From NCBI GenBank assembly GCA_020025205.1, contig JAHHSO010000021.1:1-34799 (forward strand): a stretch of 34,799 nt of DNA. The letters run 5' to 3'. Shown here piece after piece: positions 1 to 8,350 of the stretch. The stretch comes from Christensenellaceae bacterium (GTDB lineage Bacteria > Bacillota > Clostridia > Christensenellales > Aristaeellaceae). Position 1 is the first letter of the stretch. Each line of letters starts with the position of its first letter. The notes below the pieces were generated by a model that saw only the letters and a program-made list of their open reading frames with translations, did no database searches and had not been told where the DNA came from. Position numbers and translations under genes: made by a program.

Positions 1-250
1 TGTCAATACCTTTTTTGCACTTTTTTGAATCTTTTTTGAGTCTTTTTCTCTTCTTTGAGCCTGTTTTGTGAATATTTTAATTGTATTTGCCATAAATTGT
101 TCGTATTCTATGCATTTCAATTGCCGTATTCCTGCATTTTTTAATGAAAACCCATTTAAAACACGAACTTTATTTCTTTCTGACAATTTTCAATCTTTTT
201 TACATATTCTTCTTTTTCCCTCCCTGCGCATAGGATACACGGGTGATTTC
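1..250. other. T-rich leader region, no gene seen
   Basis: The plus strand is very rich in T runs (several runs of five or six T in the first 60 bases). An open frame runs into the next gene from position 68, but its sequence upstream of 251 does not look like protein, and a signal-peptide start with its own ribosome binding site lies at 251. I see no convincing promoter, RNA gene or repeat. Confidence 0.5.
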
Positions 251-742
251 ATGAAAAAACGTCTTTTCAGTTTTCTGGCACTTGCCTTTCTCTGTTTTCT
301 TCTAGTCTATCTGCCTCAACTGTTTACCGCTGTCCAGGGTTTTCCTCTTCCTCCCACCCCTGAACGCATCCTTCTGCGTGTCGTTCTGTGTACAGACAAT
401 TCAGATTCTGCCTCTTCCTTATATGATACATTACAAGACTTTCACAAACAGAATTCCTCCATCCATCTGCGCATTACCCGTGCAGGCATGGAACAACTTT
501 TGTCTCTTTCCGCTCCCCTGCCCGACGTATACATTTTTCCAGAAGATACGCTGCCGCCCCTGTCCCCACTCCTGCGTTCCTTCCACGATTCTTTATCTCA
601 GCGTTTCGTTCCAGCAAAAGGCGCACCGCTATTATGCGCCGTCTCCCGCACCTCACTCTTTCCCGATGCCGCACTCAATCTGATCGCTTTCCTCTGTCCG
701 TCAGTTTCTCCTTGTACAACGTCTGCTCTTGGGGTACAATAG
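251..742 (+). CDS. small exported protein resembling the N-terminal part of a solute-binding protein
   Basis: 163 residues. The ATG at 251 follows GGGTGA by four bases and opens a signal peptide: MKKR, a hydrophobic core to about residue 23, then a possible AVQG cleavage region. There is no lipobox cysteine in the signal region. The mature part reads like the first strand-helix-strand unit of a family 1 extracellular solute-binding protein: a beta strand (LLRVVLC), a helix ending LQDFHKQNSSIHL, then PDVYIFPEDTL. A later stretch, KGAPLLCAVSRTSLFPDAAL, resembles the place where such proteins speak of usable positions and helices, but most of the second lobe is absent, because these proteins usually exceed 400 residues. 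It ends 27 bases before murB and may share its transcript. The gene is real by frame and signal peptide; the solute-binding likeness is my inference and function is unknown. Confidence 0.55.
   Translation: MKKRLFSFLALAFLCFLLVYLPQLFTAVQGFPLPPTPERILLRVVLCTDNSDSASSLYDTLQDFHKQNSSIHLRITRAGMEQLLSLSAPLPDVYIFPEDTLPPLSPLLRSFHDSLSQRFVPAKGAPLLCAVSRTSLFPDAALNLIAFLCPSVSPCTTSALGVQ
712..740 (+). promoter_or_regulatory. possible sigma-A promoter for murB-rapZ
   Basis: TTGTAC at 712-717 and TACAAT at 735-740 are separated by 17 bases. The -10 is one base off consensus, the -35 is weak. It overlaps the end of the preceding gene and would start RNA near 747, just before the murB ribosome binding site. Confidence 0.35.
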
Positions 743-769
743 AACCATATTTACGAGGAGGTTGTGTGA

Positions 770-1705
770 ATGGACGCTTTAATTCAAGCCCTTGTTCAAG
801 CCAATTTTGCACCGGAACGCATCATCCCCCGTGCCCCTATGGCGCGCTTCACATCTTTCCGCGTTGGGGGAGAAGCCGATGTGTTGGTCCACATCGCCTC
901 CAACGAAGAAATCGTTTGTGCGCTCCGCGCTGCCAAGCGTGTCAACGCTCCCGTCACCGTTATCGGAAACGGTTCCAATCTGCTCGTGCGGGACGGCGGC
1001 ATCCGCGGTCTCGTCTTGCGCATCGCCGGATCTTATTCTGCCATCCAGCGGGACGGCAGCACGCTTCACGCTCAGAGCGGCGCATCCATGCACGCTTTAG
1101 CCGTATTGGCTCAGCAGGAAGGGCTGGACGGTCTGGCTGAAATTGCCGGAATCCCCGGAACAATCGGTGGTGGTGTCATCATGAACGCGGGCGCATATGG
1201 CGGCGAACTTTCCCAGGTTGTCACGCATGTGAATGCCATCGCGCTCTCAGATGCCAAGCCCCTTTCCTTTAAAGGAAAAGCATTAGGCTTCTCCTATCGG
1301 CACAGCGCCATGATGGATGCCGGAGTCATTGTCACCGATGTCACACTTTCTCTGACCCCCGGCGATAAAGATGCCATCCGGGCACGCATGGCAGAGTGTT
1401 CTGCCGCACGCCGCGACAAGCAGCCTTTGGAATATCCCAGCGCCGGCAGTACATTTAAACGTCCAAACGGCCTTTTCGCCGCCAAGCTCATTGATGACTG
1501 CGGCCTGCGCGGTCTGCGCATTGGCGATGCTCAAGTGTCTGAAAAGCACGCCGGGTTCATCGTCAACCGTGGGAACGCATCAGCAGGCAATATTCTCTCC
1601 CTTATAAATGAAGTTTCGCAGCGTGTATATCAAGAAACAGGCGTGCTGCTCGAACCGGAAGTCCGCATCATCGGTGAAGATGCAGCGCCTGATACGAAAG
1701 GATGA
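770..1705 (+). CDS. murB: UDP-N-acetylenolpyruvoylglucosamine reductase
   Basis: 311 residues. MurB reduces UDP-GlcNAc-enolpyruvate to UDP-MurNAc with NADPH and FAD, the second committed step of peptidoglycan precursor synthesis in the cytoplasm. FAD-binding motifs are visible: GNGSNLLVRDGG, and AGIPGTIGGGVIMNAGAYGG. The substrate domain has GFSYRHS, the catalytic-serine motif PSAGSTFKRP, and the C-terminal glutamate region LLEPEVRIIGE. The single GFSYR-type arrangement and length fit the type II (Bacillus-like) enzymes. The ATG at 770 has GGAGG at 757-761, eight bases upstream. The stop at 1703-1705 lies six bases before the rapZ start, so the two are almost certainly cotranscribed, an order common in Bacillota. 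Confidence 0.97.
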   Translation: MDALIQALVQANFAPERIIPRAPMARFTSFRVGGEADVLVHIASNEEIVCALRAAKRVNAPVTVIGNGSNLLVRDGGIRGLVLRIAGSYSAIQRDGSTLHAQSGASMHALAVLAQQEGLDGLAEIAGIPGTIGGGVIMNAGAYGGELSQVVTHVNAIALSDAKPLSFKGKALGFSYRHSAMMDAGVIVTDVTLSLTPGDKDAIRARMAECSAARRDKQPLEYPSAGSTFKRPNGLFAAKLIDDCGLRGLRIGDAQVSEKHAGFIVNRGNASAGNILSLINEVSQRVYQETGVLLEPEVRIIGEDAAPDTKG

Positions 1706-1710
1706 AATCA

Positions 1711-2616
1711 ATGAAGTTTCTCATTGTCACCGGTCTCTCCGGTGCAGGAAAAACAAGCGTTCTGCACCACCTGGAGGACAATGGTTACCAGTGCATGGAC
1801 AACCTTCCTCCGCTCCTTCTGACGCAGGCCGTTGAGCTGTGCAAAAAGGTCGAGCTGGACATTCCTGTAGCGTTGGGAATTGATTCCAGAAGCGGCGCAC
1901 TGTTCGATGCGGATGCTGTGCTCTCTGCTATCGATCAGTGCGGAGACAGTAATGAGGTATCCATTCTCTTTTTAGAAGCCGACAACGAGACACTGATTGA
2001 TCGTTATAAGGAAACGCGCCGCGATCATCCGCTCATGCGCGAGGATCACGCGCTGACGCTTGAAAAAGCCATCGCCAAAGAGCGGGCGCTCCTTCAGCCG
2101 CTGCGCGAGCGTGCCAATTATGTGCTTTCTACCGGCGGCCTTCGTCCCAAGCAACTGTGTGCGCGAGTCGATGATCTGATTGCACACGGCGAAAATCAGC
2201 ATATTCTCAGAACGGAAATTATGTCCTTTGGTTATAAGCGCGGCATTCCGCGGGAAAGCGATCTTGTCTTTGATGTACGATTTTTGCCCAACCCTTACTA
2301 TATCAAAGAGATCCGCGCTTATACCGGGCTTGAAGCGCCAATTCGGGACTATGTGCTCAATCAGGAAGAGACACGCGAATTTCTTTCACACCTGTATGAG
2401 CTGGTCGATTATCTTCTGCCTCTGTATCAGCGCGAGGGGAAGCGCCGGCTGATGATCGCCATCGGCTGCACAGGCGGAGCGCATCGTTCTGTCGCCATCA
2501 GTGAAGCGCTTTGCGCCCACCTTCGTGCACTGGGACAACCGGTCAACGTCCTCCACCGCGATATTGATCTGGAAGAAAACAGCTGGCCTTTTCGCCGCAA
2601 TAAAACAAACAGCTGA
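1711..2616 (+). CDS. rapZ: RNase adapter / nucleotide-binding protein RapZ (YvcJ family)
   Basis: 301 residues. RapZ/YvcJ proteins bind nucleotides; in E. coli RapZ guides RNase E to the small RNA GlmZ and so tunes amino-sugar synthesis, while in Bacillus YvcJ has GTPase activity and a less clear role. Walker A is GLSGAGKT at residues 8-15. DNLPP follows near residue 30, and the C-terminal domain has FDVRFLPNPYY and IGCTGGAHRSVAI, all family hallmarks. An ATG at 1702 overlaps the murB stop, but AAAGGA at 1697-1702 is correctly spaced only for the ATG at 1711, which also gives the usual N-terminus MKFLIVTGLSG. It sits directly after murB, linking precursor supply and wall synthesis. The usual followers yvcK and whiA are absent. 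Confidence 0.95.
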   Translation: MKFLIVTGLSGAGKTSVLHHLEDNGYQCMDNLPPLLLTQAVELCKKVELDIPVALGIDSRSGALFDADAVLSAIDQCGDSNEVSILFLEADNETLIDRYKETRRDHPLMREDHALTLEKAIAKERALLQPLRERANYVLSTGGLRPKQLCARVDDLIAHGENQHILRTEIMSFGYKRGIPRESDLVFDVRFLPNPYYIKEIRAYTGLEAPIRDYVLNQEETREFLSHLYELVDYLLPLYQREGKRRLMIAIGCTGGAHRSVAISEALCAHLRALGQPVNVLHRDIDLEENSWPFRRNKTNS

Positions 2617-2676
2617 ATACAGCGTTCCCAAAACGCGCATGCTGATTCCATACCAATTCTGAAAGGATGGGATCAC

Positions 2677-4407
2677 ATGCGCGTTTTCTCTATGCCTTCT
2701 GTTCCTGCAGCACACTTTATGCCGCCCGATCAAGCGGCCTTTCAGCCGCTGTGTGCCGCCGCCTTCGATCAGGCACGTTCCCGTCATGTGCCTGTCTTTC
2801 TTGTCATAGGCACTGTGCCGCCAGAATTTTCCGATGCTTCTTTGTCTATGCAAATCGCTGAGCGCACCGTTCCCGTGCAGCTTCTGCCCGGGATGCGCCC
2901 AGATGTTGAGCTGCTTTGCCAGCGTGCGGGCGCGCTCTTCTCGGGAGAAGGCGCTTTGCCGCTTGCCGCGCTGCTTCTGGACGATGCAAGACCCTTTCTG
3001 GCAGCGCCGCTTCCGCCTGCCGGTTTCCCGCTTGAGCCATCGCGGCTGTACGTCTGGCTGTCTCAGGCAGATAGACGTTTTGCGCAGAATCTTCCCGCTC
3101 TCACACAGCAGGCCGCAGAAGTCATTCGCTCCCTGCGCATTGCACCGCTCTCTCGGCCCTATTCTCCGAAAGATGCGTCTCACGATCTTCTGCGTGCCCT
3201 CATTGCCGCCGAAGACAAAGTGTCCGGCGGCCTGAACGGCAAAAAAGCACCGTTTGTCTGCGCTCTGCGCTTTCTTCAACACGAAGGAGATGAAAAAAGT
3301 GCGCATTCCGCCTTGTCTCGTGCGCTGGATGCCATGCTCTGTTCTCCTGTGTATGATCCGCTCGACGGCGGCTTTTTCCGCGCTGCGCTGACGGATGACT
3401 GGCGCGTTCCCATTCCAGAAAAACCTCTGGGCATGAACGCCATGCTCGCGCTCATTCTTTTGGACAGCGGCCGCAGAAGTGAAGCCATCCATGTGCTGGA
3501 CTTCATGCTCTCCTCCTGCTCGCTTTCAGCCGGCGCACTTGCCCCCTTTGTTTCCGCTTCTCCAGAAAGCCTGACCTTCACGCCCGAACAGGTTTGTGCT
3601 TCTCTGGGAAACGAGGACGGCTTGCGCGCCGTCCGTCTGCTTAATCTGCGGCGTCAGCACGCCAAACCTCTTCCTTCCGTCATTCCAAGCCGATTTTCCC
3701 CTGTCATGGATGCACCGGAAGACATTCCTCCCCTTGTGCCCACGTTATCCCCAAAGATGACGCCGGAAGATGCAGCCTTTCTCCATCGTGTAACGCCAGC
3801 CCTGCTCCGTCTCCGCGCGGCGCGCATGCCGCTTCGCGCTGCTTCCACAGTGATCTGTGAAGACTGTGCGCTCGCCGCCGCCGTCTTTGCCTCCTGCGGC
3901 AGGCGGCTGGGAGAAGCGCGTTATGTGCAGGCTGCACAACGCGCGGTTTCATATCTGATTGCGCTTCCGTCCAATGGGCTGACGCCATCGTATGCGCCGA
4001 CAAGCCTTTTAAACGCTCAGCCCACATGCGGCGCCAGTGCCGCCCTTGCTCTGGCACTGCTCACGCTCGGGCAGGATGAACGCATGACTGAATACCGCGC
4101 AAGCGGCCTGCGCATTCTCCACACCGCACTTCACGCATTCGTCCGGGAAGACGGTCTGCCTATGCACACGCCGCAGGATGCTGCCGCCTTCTTTCCCCGC
4201 ATTCCCGCTATTTTTGACGGGGAACTGCCTTCTCCAGCGGCGCTTCTTGTTCATGCGCTCCTTTTGGCTGATGCGCAGTGTCCCGGCGAGCACTATCTGG
4301 AAGGTGTAGAAGCCATTTGGACAGCTGCTGCCCCCGCCGCAAAAGCTCATCCTCTTGCCTGCGCCGCGCTCATCGATGCCGCACGCGTGCTCACAAAATC
4401 TTCCTGA
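2677..4407 (+). CDS. YyaL/DUF255-like protein without the thioredoxin cysteine motif
   Basis: 576 residues, close to the 600-700 of YyaL/spermatogenesis-associated protein 20 relatives. The N-terminal part follows the DUF255 thioredoxin-like plan: AFDQARSRHVPVFLVIG, then GEGALPLAALLLDDARPF, matching the family's segments for strand one and the Pro-containing loop. The expected CHWCH stretch right after VIG is replaced by TVPPEFSDASLSM, so no redox pair exists. The hinge is recognisable as EDKVSGGLNGKKAPF, and the helical-barrel part has DPLDGGFFRAALTDDW from residue 227, the counterpart of the family's GGGF.RY...W. The adjoining PHFEKMLYDNA is reduced to PIPEKPLGMNA. Start at ATG 2677 behind AAAGGATG. 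The family's biochemical function is unsettled; this copy looks divergent and redox-dead. Homology is my reading of motifs, confidence moderate-high. Confidence 0.7.
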   Translation: MRVFSMPSVPAAHFMPPDQAAFQPLCAAAFDQARSRHVPVFLVIGTVPPEFSDASLSMQIAERTVPVQLLPGMRPDVELLCQRAGALFSGEGALPLAALLLDDARPFLAAPLPPAGFPLEPSRLYVWLSQADRRFAQNLPALTQQAAEVIRSLRIAPLSRPYSPKDASHDLLRALIAAEDKVSGGLNGKKAPFVCALRFLQHEGDEKSAHSALSRALDAMLCSPVYDPLDGGFFRAALTDDWRVPIPEKPLGMNAMLALILLDSGRRSEAIHVLDFMLSSCSLSAGALAPFVSASPESLTFTPEQVCASLGNEDGLRAVRLLNLRRQHAKPLPSVIPSRFSPVMDAPEDIPPLVPTLSPKMTPEDAAFLHRVTPALLRLRAARMPLRAASTVICEDCALAAAVFASCGRRLGEARYVQAAQRAVSYLIALPSNGLTPSYAPTSLLNAQPTCGASAALALALLTLGQDERMTEYRASGLRILHTALHAFVREDGLPMHTPQDAAAFFPRIPAIFDGELPSPAALLVHALLLADAQCPGEHYLEGVEAIWTAAAPAAKAHPLACAALIDAARVLTKSS

Positions 4408-5548
4408 GCAGTTCCGTGTCAACCGTAAAGAGGTTCTCTCTGCCTTTCAATATGCTGTCACTCGGCGTCTGCTTTTCCTCCTGCATCCGTAAGATCCGTT
4501 CCTCAATGGTGTCCATCGTGATCCTTGAAATCACTTCGACACCGCGCATCTGTCCGATGCCTGATTCCGTGCAGCGGTGTTCCATCATGGATCGTAATGA
4601 ATGGCAACATCCGCGCCAGTAAGGTTTAACCCCATGCCGCCTGCTTTGAGAGAAATCAGGAAAATCGGCACGCTCCCCCCGTTGAATTCCTCCACCAGAC
4701 GCATCCGCTTATCCGTGTCCCCCGTCAGCTTAAAGGCTGAAATCCCAGCCTGCTTGAGTTCTTTCTCCAAAATATCCAGCATCGACGTGAACTGCGAAAA
4801 AAGCAGCATCCTGTGTCCTTCTTCATTCGCCGCAAAATGAATGGTGCCGTCATCCAGTGCCGATTCTTCTTCTCTTCTTCGCGTCCATCCTGCACAATGG
4901 GTACTTCAAAACACATCCGAAATTTTTCGTAACTCTGCAGGCAACCCGGCATCAAAAAAATCAAAGACCGACCAGAGTTCGCTGAGTCTGTTTTCAATTG
5001 GCGTTGCGGTCATGGCAAAACGATGCTCCGCACGCAGCACCTTCACTGCACGCGCCGCCTGAGAGGCGGCATTTTTGATATACTGCGCTTCATCCAAAAG
5101 CACATGTGTCAGCTCAATGCCCTGATCGGTCTGAACATCACGCCGAAGCTGTCCATAGGAAGTGATCAGCATCCTTGCGTCTGATTTGTTCTGTGCGTTC
5201 CTCTGCGCCTTCTGTCAGCGGCAGACATTGAAGGTCAGGGGCAAACCGCGCCGCCTCACTTTTCCAGTTGAGCTGAAGAAAAGCAGAGCAGACCACGAGT
5301 GCCCGTGCTTTTTTCCCTTCTTCTTTTTCCGTCAGCAGCGTAAACAACGTCTGAATCGTCTTGCCCAATCCCATGTCATCGGCCAACATACTTCCACATC
5401 CTGCTGCGCTCATCGCACAGAGCCACGAAAGCCCTGTTTGCTGATCGTTTCTCGGCGCCGCTTGAAGCCCTTTATTCCTTTGCTTCTTCTGCGCTATTTC
5501 CAGACGATTCAAAAAATCCGTCAATGCTTCCGGCATATGAAGCTGCAT
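4391..5548 (-). pseudogene. decayed SNF2-family helicase
   Basis: Reading the minus strand, SNF2/RapA-type helicase motifs occur in order but in shifting frames: Walker A LADDMGLGKTIQ, LITSYGQLRRD, Walker B box VLLDEAQYIKN, ATPIENRLSELWS, FLMPGCLQSYEKF, PFILRRMKK, LLFSQFTSMLDILE, LISLKAGGMGLNLTGADVAIHYDP and GVEVISRITMDTIEERI. Lesions I can place: a frameshift near 5158-5175; one extra T in a seven-T run at 4954-4960; a deletion of roughly 110 codons with its junction near 4815-4830; a Trp to stop change at 4585-4587 in the WWN motif; and a short deletion near 4558-4563. The N-terminal half of the usual protein of about 1000 residues is missing, and the PYQ motif is already NDQ. Its 3' end overlaps the end of the YyaL-like gene by 17 bases. 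So many independent lesions argue against sequencing error. Confidence 0.85.
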
Positions 5549-5650
5549 TTTTCCCTTGTCTCTTCCTGATTAAAAGAATTATACCGCACTTGTCCGCACC
5601 CATAAATGCGTGTACAATGGTTTCAAATTCTCTTTGAAAGGAACATGCCC

Positions 5651-6181
5651 ATGCGCCTGTTTTATGGTCTTGCCCTTCCCGATGCAGTTCGTGCAGAAAC
5701 AGCCCGCCTGTCTCAAATGGCGAAAATTCAGATGCCCGGCCGCTATCTCGATCCCATTTCCCATCATCTGACCCTCGCCTTCATTGGCGAAGTCGATTCT
5801 TCCAGGATGGCAGATGTTCAAAGCATCCTCACCGATACGCTCTCACATTTTTCTGTGCCGCGCATCACACTGACAAAAACCGATTTTTTCAAGCGTCCAC
5901 AGAATGCCATTCTCGTTGTCCGCGCCGAATGTGCGCTCGCGCCTTTGCATGATGCCCTCCGTGATACGCTGATTCGGTTCAATCTGCCCGTCGATCCCAA
6001 GCCCTTTGCCGCGCATATCACACTTGCCCGGCACGTGGTCATCGATCAGCAGGCCCTCCATACGTTGACGCCAAATCCCCTCTCCTTCTCGCCTGCTCAG
6101 GCCCAGATATTTCTCAGCACCCGCAATGATCAGGGGGCACCTTTGTACACACCCATTTTTTCCGCTCCTTTTGCTCCCTGA
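5651..6181 (+). CDS. thpR: RNA 2',3'-cyclic phosphodiesterase (2'-5' RNA ligase family)
   Basis: 176 residues, typical for ThpR/LigT-like 2H phosphoesterases, cytoplasmic enzymes that open 2',3'-cyclic phosphates on RNA; the biological role is poorly known. The two catalytic HxTL motifs are both present: HLTL in ISHHLTLAFIGEV and HITL in FAAHITLARH, spaced as expected. The C-terminal STRNDQGAPLYTPIF is also typical. The frame is open from 5606, but AAAGGA at 5637-5642 suits the ATG at 5651, giving MRLFYGLALP, the usual start; an ATG at 5645 is too close. It is monocistronic here, divergent from the helicase remnant upstream. Confidence 0.9.
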   Translation: MRLFYGLALPDAVRAETARLSQMAKIQMPGRYLDPISHHLTLAFIGEVDSSRMADVQSILTDTLSHFSVPRITLTKTDFFKRPQNAILVVRAECALAPLHDALRDTLIRFNLPVDPKPFAAHITLARHVVIDQQALHTLTPNPLSFSPAQAQIFLSTRNDQGAPLYTPIFSAPFAP

Positions 6182-6352
6182 ATGGATTTTGATTTGTTAC
6201 AATTTTCATTCTTCTTTGATCTTTTATTTCTTTTTTCATCTCTTCTTCTCTGCTTTTGGTCATCGATTTCCAGTATTTTTCTTTAAACCGCAATGTTTTT
6301 TTCGTTTCCGATTTCTTTTGCGACTACTTCTCCCTTCTTTTTTAAAACTGTC
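6182..6352. other. T-rich intergenic stretch
   Basis: Plus strand rich in TTTTC runs between thpR and the promoter of the peptidoglycan-binding protein gene. No stem-loop terminator for thpR is obvious and I see no gene. Confidence 0.4.
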
Positions 6353-6381
6353 TTGACAAATGTTACATTTCGTAATAAAAT
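6353..6381 (+). promoter_or_regulatory. strong sigma-A promoter of the peptidoglycan-binding protein gene
   Basis: TTGACA at 6353-6358, a 17-base spacer, and TAAAAT at 6376-6381. The spacer and -10 carry a small inverted repeat, TTAC at 6363-6366 and GTAA at 6372-6375, which could be a regulator site but is short. RNA would begin near 6388, leaving a leader of about 30 bases. Confidence 0.75.
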
Positions 6382-6418
6382 AGTCACAGAATCGAAATGA
6401 AAGGAGACGCATGCCCAT

Positions 6419-8023
6419 ATGATTTTCAGTGCGTCCAAAAAAAGATGGCTTTCGGCTTTTGCTGCCGTTCTCATGATCTGTCTGTGCGCCGCGGCTTCGG
6501 CAGAAACCTACAGCCTCGGCGATGAAGCGGATGAAATTGCCACAATTCAAACCGCTCTGAAGCAGCTCAAATTGTATACGGGCGGCATCACCGGCCATTT
6601 CGGCGAAAAAACTCAAACCGCTGTCAAGAAGTTCCAGAAGCGGTATGCGCTCAACGATGATGGCATCGTCGGAGAGAATACGCGTCTGGCGCTCTATGAA
6701 GCCGCCGGCATCACCGAAGGAAGCACTTCTTCCTCCTCTTCTTCCTCTTCCGACAGCACGCTTCTCCGCCACGGCAGCCGCAGCGAATCCGTTCGCCGCC
6801 TCCAGCAGGATCTGACCACGCTGGGGTACTACAACGGTGTCATTTCCGGCCACTTCGGCTCCAAAACCGAAGCTGCTGTCATGAGCTTTCAGCGCAAGAA
6901 CGGCCTGTCGGCTGACGGCATCGCCGGCAGCAATACGCTGGCCAAAATTGCCACCGCACTGGGCAATGCATCGTCTTCCTCCGGCTCATCCTCCGGTTCC
7001 TCTTCTTCCGGCTCAACCTCTTCTTCATCCGATATTCTGCTCAAGCACGGCGTCAAGTCCGATGCCGTCCGCACGCTTCAGATGAACCTCAAGTCTCTGG
7101 GCTATTACAACGGCTCTGTCACCGGCAACTTTGGCTCCCTCACTAAGGAAGCTGTTTACAACTTCCAAAAGGCCAACGGCCTGTCTGCCGATGGTATCGC
7201 CGGCAAAAATACGCTTTCTGCCATTGATAAGACGCTTTCCGGAAAACCCGGAACCAACGATACTTCAAGCAATACCGGCGGTTCCGTTCAGAAGCCAGAT
7301 ACATCCATGAAGCTCAACACAAACGAGACATTGATGAAAGGCTCTTCCAGCGAAGAAGTCCGCAAGCTGCAAACCATGCTGACTTCTCTGGGCTATTATA
7401 ACGGCAACAAAACCGGCAACTTCGGTCCTAAAACCGTTGATGCCGTCATGGCTTTCCAGAAAGCCAAGGGGCTTACACAGGACGGCATTGCCGGCAAGAA
7501 GACCCTGGCAGCCATTAACGCAGACTTCATCAACGGCACGACCGCTGATAACAACAAAAACCCCGGTGACAACGTCGCCGGCAACAGCTCGATGGCCAAT
7601 AATGTCCTCTATGAGAACTTCTACAACTGGCGCCGCAGATATGACAATGGTGAATACTGCACCGTGTACGACTTCCAGACCGGTTATTCCTGGCGTTTGC
7701 GCATCATGACCAAAGATGCTCATATGGATGCCGAGCCAGCCACTTCTCAGGACACAGAGATCATGTATAAAGCGTTTGGCAGCAAGAATACCTGGACGCC
7801 GAAGCCTGTCTGGGTGACCTTCTCCGACGGCAAGACTTACATCGGTGCCACTCACAACGTGCCGCACTCTCCGCAGCACCTCACCGATAACAATTTCAAT
7901 GGACATCTGTGTGTGCACTTCCCGATCTCCATGGATAAAGCAGAGTCCATCGGTAAATACGCTGTCAGCCATCAGGAAGCCATCAATGAGGGCTGGGAAG
8001 CCACGATGAAGCTTCGCAAGTAA
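6419..8023 (+). CDS. secreted protein with four peptidoglycan-binding repeats and a C-terminal domain of possible wall function
   Basis: 534 residues. A signal peptide ends at ASA/E (residues 28/29). Four PG_binding_1 repeats follow, near residues 32-100, 115-178, 205-275 and 300-370; each has a hydrophobic helix start, LGYYNG, then GHFG or GNFG, FQK and DGIAG. Linkers are almost pure serine/glycine. From about residue 385 comes a different domain of about 150 residues with YDFQTGYSWRLRIM, AHMDAEPAT, VPHSPQHLTDNNFNGHLCVHF and HQEAINEGW. Its H...GHxCxHF arrangement recalls the catalytic histidine-cysteine of YkuD-type enzymes, but I cannot prove that. It should act in the cell wall. AAGGAG at 6401-6406 is 12 bases from ATG 6419; a closer ATG at 6411 opens only a three-codon frame whose TGA overlaps this start. 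Confidence 0.88.
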   Translation: MIFSASKKRWLSAFAAVLMICLCAAASAETYSLGDEADEIATIQTALKQLKLYTGGITGHFGEKTQTAVKKFQKRYALNDDGIVGENTRLALYEAAGITEGSTSSSSSSSSDSTLLRHGSRSESVRRLQQDLTTLGYYNGVISGHFGSKTEAAVMSFQRKNGLSADGIAGSNTLAKIATALGNASSSSGSSSGSSSSGSTSSSSDILLKHGVKSDAVRTLQMNLKSLGYYNGSVTGNFGSLTKEAVYNFQKANGLSADGIAGKNTLSAIDKTLSGKPGTNDTSSNTGGSVQKPDTSMKLNTNETLMKGSSSEEVRKLQTMLTSLGYYNGNKTGNFGPKTVDAVMAFQKAKGLTQDGIAGKKTLAAINADFINGTTADNNKNPGDNVAGNSSMANNVLYENFYNWRRRYDNGEYCTVYDFQTGYSWRLRIMTKDAHMDAEPATSQDTEIMYKAFGSKNTWTPKPVWVTFSDGKTYIGATHNVPHSPQHLTDNNFNGHLCVHFPISMDKAESIGKYAVSHQEAINEGWEATMKLRK

Positions 8024-8029
8024 TCATCT

Positions 8030-8059
8030 AAAAAAGGACGGTTTCAATCGTCCTTTTTC
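8030..8059 (+). terminator. rho-independent terminator
   Basis: Arms AAGGACG (8034-8040) and CGTCCTT (8049-8055) around an eight-base loop, with A runs before and T runs after. It follows the peptidoglycan-binding protein stop by a few bases. Confidence 0.85.
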
Positions 8060-8311
8060 TTATATCTAAAATTCCCGATTTGCATCTTTCTGCACGACAA
8101 GAAACGCGTTTTCCCCTGCCGCTCACGCTGCCTAAACACACAAACACTATGCCCCGCTTTTACGCTGTAAAAATCGCTTCTATCTTCCGGCGATGCCGAC
8201 TTCCCAAAATACCTCCATCGCTTTGCTGAAACAGCTGTTCCAAATACATGTTCCAGTTTTTCGCCTCTTCTGACCTCTGAATACCGCTTGGCACATTCTC
8301 CTGTTCATTTT
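8060..8311. other. intergenic region, nothing recognised
   Basis: About 250 bases between two terminators of convergent genes. No open frame with a ribosome binding site, RNA gene or repeat was recognised. Confidence 0.4.
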
Positions 8312-8350
8312 AACAGACCGCCCTTTCTCACGTCCGGGCGGCCTGTTTTC
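8312..8350 (-). terminator. terminator of the sigma/anti-sigma operon
   Basis: Inverted repeat AACAGACCGCCC (8312-8323) with GGGCGGCCTGTT (8336-8347), one mismatch. It abuts the anti-sigma stop at 8351. The better T run (TTTTCTT) is on the plus strand, so it may work in both directions. Confidence 0.6.

Noticed and set aside
4391..5548. Helicase frameshifts as sequencing errors
   Set aside because: A nonsense change, a large deletion, missing N-terminus and loss of the PYQ motif cannot be explained by base-call errors.
6361..6377. WalR-type box in the promoter of the wall-binding protein
   Set aside because: Only one half-site (TGTTAC) fits; the second is off in sequence and spacing.
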